Shown in pieces: positions 61,124 through 64,000 of a stretch of DNA of 64,000 bases. Positions within the stretch are counted from its first letter, which is position 1. Each line of letters opens with the position of its first letter. The position numbers and the translations under genes are program-made. The stretch is taken from NCBI RefSeq assembly GCF_921294215.1, contig NZ_CAKLDM010000003.1, positions 124,001 through 188,000 of the forward strand, in the 5' to 3' direction. A model generated the notes under the pieces. That model saw only the letters and a program-made list of their open reading frames with translations. It was not told the origin of the DNA and did not search any database. This stretch comes from Vibrio marisflavi CECT 7928. Its GTDB lineage: Bacteria; Pseudomonadota; Gammaproteobacteria; Enterobacterales; Vibrionaceae.

Positions 61124-61738
61124 ATGGGTGACCTTACTCTACCAACGGGTAGCAACCGGAACAAAATAGAACACATTGCGCAGCACGTTAACTCGATGAT
61201 TAGTGGTGCAATTACCTTGCCCTTTGTGATTAAAGATAGCTCAGGAGTGATGCAAGTTCCTGAACAAATTTTAATCTCACAAGGCATTGAACATATTGCC
61301 ATTGCAGACGGCTCTATCTCAGGTGCGAAAACTATTTCATTAGCGAGGTTATCGAACCTGTATCCCTCGGCAGTGATATTTGGTGACGATCCAGTGCTGA
61401 ACTTTTATGTCGATGCAGATATGTATGTGACTGGCAATCCAGCCGATGCGATGGGCGACAACGTGTATTGGACTAGCGATATGTTCGGAGGCGTAAAAGC
61501 ACTACCAAGGCTGAATTTTGGTGACGGTGGTTCTCGTTTAAAGCTTAGCGGTTTTTCGAATTATCAAATGAAGTCACTGGATATGCCTGACAATGAGCAT
61601 CCCATGCTTAACGAAGAGAGCAAGATACAACCGAGCAATGGTGCGTCATTTTCGATTAATAGCGCGAAGGGAATAGTGATGTTGTATGGCGAAGTTACTG
61701 CCTCTGCACTTTCGATAGATTTTACGGCGCAAATGTAA
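61124..61738 (+). CDS. Phage minor virion protein
   Basis: 204 residues, unrecognised. Beta-rich, no membrane span; begins GDLTLPTGSNRNKIEHIAQH. Coming directly after the repeat protein, it may be the spike/receptor-binding partner. A dead copy of its 5' part is at 49587. Overlaps the next gene by one base (TAATG). Confidence 0.7.
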   Translation: MGDLTLPTGSNRNKIEHIAQHVNSMISGAITLPFVIKDSSGVMQVPEQILISQGIEHIAIADGSISGAKTISLARLSNLYPSAVIFGDDPVLNFYVDADMYVTGNPADAMGDNVYWTSDMFGGVKALPRLNFGDGGSRLKLSGFSNYQMKSLDMPDNEHPMLNEESKIQPSNGASFSINSAKGIVMLYGEVTASALSIDFTAQM

Positions 61739-62220
61739 TGATGCCGATTCTTGTAGCTGCAGTCATTTTATTGGTGTTGGGGGTAGCGATGAAAGCAGGT
61801 GGTTTTTCGATTAGTGGTGCGCCAAGGGGGGTTAGGGCTAACAACCCATTGAACATAGAAAGCAATGCTAGTAACAATTGGGTAGGGAAAGTGTCGCCGT
61901 CAGTCGATAGTCGCTTTGAAACCTTCCGAGCACCTGAATATGGTTTTCGGGCTGGGGCAATCCTTTTGCGCGATAGCTACCAAGGCCGATATGGACTGGA
62001 GACAATCGAAGAGATTATTTATAAGTTCGCTCCTAGCCATGAGAACGACTCGGATAACTACGCCAGTTTTGTGGCTAGCCAACTTGGTATCAATGCTAAT
62101 GAGCCTATCAACCTAAGCAGCGATGCCACTTTAGCCAAAATGCTGCACGCTATGTCAGTAATGGAAGTCGGGCGCTATTACTCACTTGAACAGGCTCAAG
62201 AAGGGGTAAGGATGGCATGA
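61738..62220 (+). CDS. Putative virion-associated muralytic protein
   Basis: 160 residues. N-terminal membrane span (about 3-22), then a domain with GVRANNPLNIE, FETFRAPEYGFRAGAILL, TIEEIIYKFAPSHENDSDNY and FVASQLGI. This order follows a phage domain I know as starting G[IV]RNNNPGNI, found in structural and lysozyme-like proteins. A role in crossing the cell wall at entry or in lysis is inferred. Confidence 0.78.
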   Translation: MMPILVAAVILLVLGVAMKAGGFSISGAPRGVRANNPLNIESNASNNWVGKVSPSVDSRFETFRAPEYGFRAGAILLRDSYQGRYGLETIEEIIYKFAPSHENDSDNYASFVASQLGINANEPINLSSDATLAKMLHAMSVMEVGRYYSLEQAQEGVRMA

Positions 62221-62315
62221 ATTCAGAAGACTGGAAACGGGTAGCAATTACAGTGTTAGCAGCAGTGTTTGCCGCATTTGCAATCAAGTACCTTAAACGA
62301 TGGAAAGTGTTATGA
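62217..62315 (+). CDS. Tiny one-span phage membrane protein
   Basis: 32 residues: NSEDWKR, one span (VAITVLAAVFAAFAI), then KYLKRWKVL. It overlaps both neighbours by ATGA, which supports it as real. Possible lysis accessory, as in the small lysis genes at the end of the PM2 late operon (inference). Confidence 0.7.
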   Translation: MNSEDWKRVAITVLAAVFAAFAIKYLKRWKVL

Positions 62316-62539
62316 AGAAGTTTATCAAAGAGAAAATGGGTATCGACCTCGACCAGCCTTCAACCAAAAAGGGTTTGGCACTTATCAGTGCTGGCGTGGC
62401 TTTAGCCGTTGGTCATCCTGATTTACTCACTGCCAATGTGACAGCGAAAGGGATTGAGTATGGCGGTATTATCGGTACCACTCTCCCAATCCTGATCGGG
62501 GTTTGGGAGATGGTTAGGGATGAAGCTTCGAGCAAATAA
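62312..62539 (+). CDS. Phage small membrane protein, possible holin
   Basis: 75 residues from the overlapping ATG at 62312. Charged N-terminus, then two hydrophobic stretches (about 22-38, KGLALISAGVALAVGHP; about 50-67, GGIIGTTLPILIGVWEMV). A two-span holin-like topology at the end of the operon. Family not recognised. Confidence 0.68.
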   Translation: MKKFIKEKMGIDLDQPSTKKGLALISAGVALAVGHPDLLTANVTAKGIEYGGIIGTTLPILIGVWEMVRDEASSK

Positions 62540-62582
62540 GTAAATTAAATCTTGAGCCAGTATTCAACTGCACCATCAAATC

Positions 62583-62648
62583 TTCAGTTTTATCAGAATG
62601 AAACTTAAACTTGTGATGTTTCGATGTTTTTACTCGCATAAAACTGAA
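62583..62648. repeat. Nested inverted repeat upstream of the reverse transcriptase
   Basis: Perfect 11-base arms TTCAGTTTTAT (62583-62593) and ATAAAACTGAA (62638-62648) enclose a second pair, GAAAC / GTTTC. No T run follows, so it is not a simple terminator. It could be a structured non-coding RNA serving the reverse transcriptase, or a boundary site of the prophage. Confidence 0.6.
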
Positions 62649-62742
62649 AAACACAATGCTTTGTTAGTTAACTAATTGATATGATGAGTCCTTACTGAAA
62701 TTTTGCTTGTATCGGGCAAACAAGGAAGTGGAGATTGACGAC

Positions 62743-64000
62743 ATGAAATTGGTTACACAAATGAATGCGGCCGAGGCAAAAGACTTTTTTTTAAAGCATT
62801 CAAGTTATAGCAATTTCAATTTACCATCATATTTCAATTTTACAGATTTGTTGCTGAATGTAGATGAGGCTTTAAGGGAGAAACCAAGAGGGGCTATTGA
62901 TATAGGTTTACCAAGAGCCAGAAAGTTCTCACGGACGAGCTATACCCTTCAAACAAATAAGGATGGACATTATGCGTGGCGTCCATTTGAGTTAATACAT
63001 CCAGTTTTGTACGTACATCTAGTAAACCAGCTTACAGAAGAAAATAATTGGCAGGTTCTTTTAGACCGTTTCGAGCAGTTCTCTTCCAACCCAAATATTG
63101 TTTGCGCGAGTATTCCAAGAGAATCTGAAGAAGAAAACATATCTGACACAGCTGAAAGTGTACATGGCTGGTGGGTAGATGTCGAACAGGAGTCAATTTC
63201 ATTAGCTATTGATTTTAAATATGTTTTCTTTACTGATATTGCTAACTTTTACCCTTCCATTTATACACACTCCATACCATGGGCTATTCATACAAAAGAA
63301 GTGGCTAAATTACAAAGAAATAGGAATGATAGTTTAGGTAATGAAATAGACAATAGCATCCAAGATATGAGAAACGGCCAAACAAACGGCATTCCTCAAG
63401 GCTCAGTTCTTATGGATTTTATCGCTGAAATTATTATGGGGTACGTTGACCTATCTCTTGGAGATAGATTAAGAGATTCTGGAATACATGATTATAAAAT
63501 CCTCAGATTTCGGGATGATTTCCGAGTTTTTACAAATTCGAAAGAAAACGCAGAATCTATAATTAGGCATTTAACTATTGTGCTGCAAGAGCTGGGGCTT
63601 CAATTGAACTCAGAGAAAACCTTTCTGAGTGAAGATATTGTTATTGATTCTATAAAGCCTGACAAAAGAGAGGCTTTGATGATATTTGGTAAAAATGTCT
63701 CAGGGACGACTATACAAAAAGCCTTACTGAAGTTGTCTTTATTTTCCCGAAAATACAAAAACTCGGGTCAAATTGAGCGCTATCTAAGTTCTATAAATAG
63801 ACGCGTCATGAAAACTAAAGCTTTGAAAAGTAGTGATAATATTGCAGCTATGGTCAGCGTTCTAGTAGATATTATGTATCATAATCCTAGGGTATTTGCA
63901 TCAGCTGCCTTGGTTCTAAGTACTCTATTCAAATTTATTGAAGACGATGATAAAAAGCTTGGAATAATTGATAAAATCAAGAACAAATTTGAGCCTGTTT
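62743..64000 (+). CDS. UG/DRT-type reverse transcriptase, 5' part (runs off window)
   Basis: At least 419 residues; open to the last base. AAGGAAG lies upstream of ATG 62743. RT motifs: FTDIANFYPSIY with Asp165, GIPQGS at 216-221 followed by VLMDFIAEIIMGYVD, and LRFRDDFRVF with Asp258 and Asp259 in place of the usual YADD. SIKPDKREALMIF and a helical C-terminal part (HNPRVFASAALVLSTLF) follow. The sequence fits the unknown-group/defence-associated RTs rather than retrons or group II introns; no maturase or HNH domain is seen. The subtype needs the missing 3' part. Confidence 0.88.
   Translation, partial: MKLVTQMNAAEAKDFFLKHSSYSNFNLPSYFNFTDLLLNVDEALREKPRGAIDIGLPRARKFSRTSYTLQTNKDGHYAWRPFELIHPVLYVHLVNQLTEENNWQVLLDRFEQFSSNPNIVCASIPRESEEENISDTAESVHGWWVDVEQESISLAIDFKYVFFTDIANFYPSIYTHSIPWAIHTKEVAKLQRNRNDSLGNEIDNSIQDMRNGQTNGIPQGSVLMDFIAEIIMGYVDLSLGDRLRDSGIHDYKILRFRDDFRVFTNSKENAESIIRHLTIVLQELGLQLNSEKTFLSEDIVIDSIKPDKREALMIFGKNVSGTTIQKALLKLSLFSRKYKNSGQIERYLSSINRRVMKTKALKSSDNIAAMVSVLVDIMYHNPRVFASAALVLSTLFKFIEDDDKKLGIIDKIKNKFEPV

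Larger units (their letters stand above)
50575..62539 (+). mobile_element. Tailless double-jelly-roll (PM2/corticovirus-like) prophage
   Basis: About 12 kb holding a repressor, divergent control region, HUH replication initiator, FtsK/HerA-type packaging ATPase, P2-like major capsid protein and a string of small membrane-spanning virion genes, nearly all overlapping on the plus strand. PM2 itself is about 10 kb, with the same functional set. No integrase, portal, large terminase or tail gene is seen, which excludes a tailed phage. The left edge is uncertain (repressor at 51422 or cargo at 50575) and I found no direct repeats marking attachment sites. Confidence 0.85.

Noticed and set aside
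50575..62539. Tailed prophage or satellite (PICI-like)
   Set aside because: No terminase, portal, tail or integrase genes; the capsid, packaging ATPase and small membrane proteins fit a tailless phage.
50575..62742. Direct repeats marking attL/attR of the prophage
   Set aside because: I compared the gaps at 49830-50037, 50416-50574 and 62540-62742 by eye and found no convincing shared word; a computed search is needed.
62583..64000. Retron (msr-msd plus RT)
   Set aside because: The RT lacks the retron VTG and YADD patterns and the upstream repeat does not show the paired a1/a2 layout directly before the RT.
62743..64000. Group II intron ORF
   Set aside because: No maturase or HNH segment in the visible 419 residues and no intron domain V-like sequence seen in the flanks.

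Overview
The window reads as chromosome I of a Vibrio or close relative (Vibrionaceae). The basis is gene order (rpoBC-rsd-nudC-hemE; orn-tRNA-queG; tsaE-amiB-mutL-miaA-hfq-hflXKC; yheO-tusDCB-rpsL-rpsG-fusA-tuf; bfd-bfr; rpsF-rpsR-rplI; dnaB-alr; pgi), protein lengths, and codon use typical of this group. No database search was possible, so the species is open.

Layout. 1-14868: end of rpoB, rpoC, rsd, nudC, hemE, a TetR regulator, envC, gpmI, an EamA transporter, psd, rsgA and orn. 15053-15867: a tandem array of seven tRNA genes alternating Gly(GCC) and initiator Met(CAT). It is followed by a 590-base non-coding stretch with a head-to-head pair of perfect DnaA boxes, in the same genetic place as the E. 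coli datA locus. 16455-31378: queG, the cell-wall/tRNA/repair superoperon tsaE to hflC, slyX with a WD40 lipoprotein gene, fkpA, yheO and tusDCB. 31443-38491: ribosomal protein and elongation factor genes with clear promoters and terminators, interrupted by the Fur-linked bfd-bfr pair. priB is not found between rpsF and rpsR. 38568-49218: a DUF481 outer membrane protein, dnaB, alr, yjbQ, pgi, a CheX-like protein, a Zur-type repressor and several membrane or periplasmic binding proteins.

49395-64000 is accessory DNA. A decayed fragment of two phage structural genes (49395 to about 49830) is about 89% identical, without gaps over 316 bases, to the intact genes at 60932-61247. After an orphan CheY-like gene comes an apparently complete tailless prophage of the PM2/corticovirus type with a double-jelly-roll capsid (about 50575-62539). 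It has a CI/S24 repressor, a divergent operator region, a PrtN-like activator, an HUH rolling-circle initiator with a Y-x3-Y pair, a packaging ATPase, a P2-like major capsid protein, many small one-span membrane proteins, a virion protein with five exact-period 16-residue repeats, a putative muralytic virion protein and small end-of-operon membrane proteins. It carries two possible cargo blocks on the minus strand: one gene behind the repressor (50575-51360) and a three-gene cassette (56409-57755) splitting the ATPase from the capsid gene.

Immediately after the prophage, running off the window, is a reverse transcriptase of the UG/DRT (defence-associated) kind with an RFRDD active site, preceded by a long nested inverted repeat that could be a structured RNA. 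The prophage with its cargo, the relic of a relative and the adjacent reverse transcriptase are the most likely place for an undescribed system.
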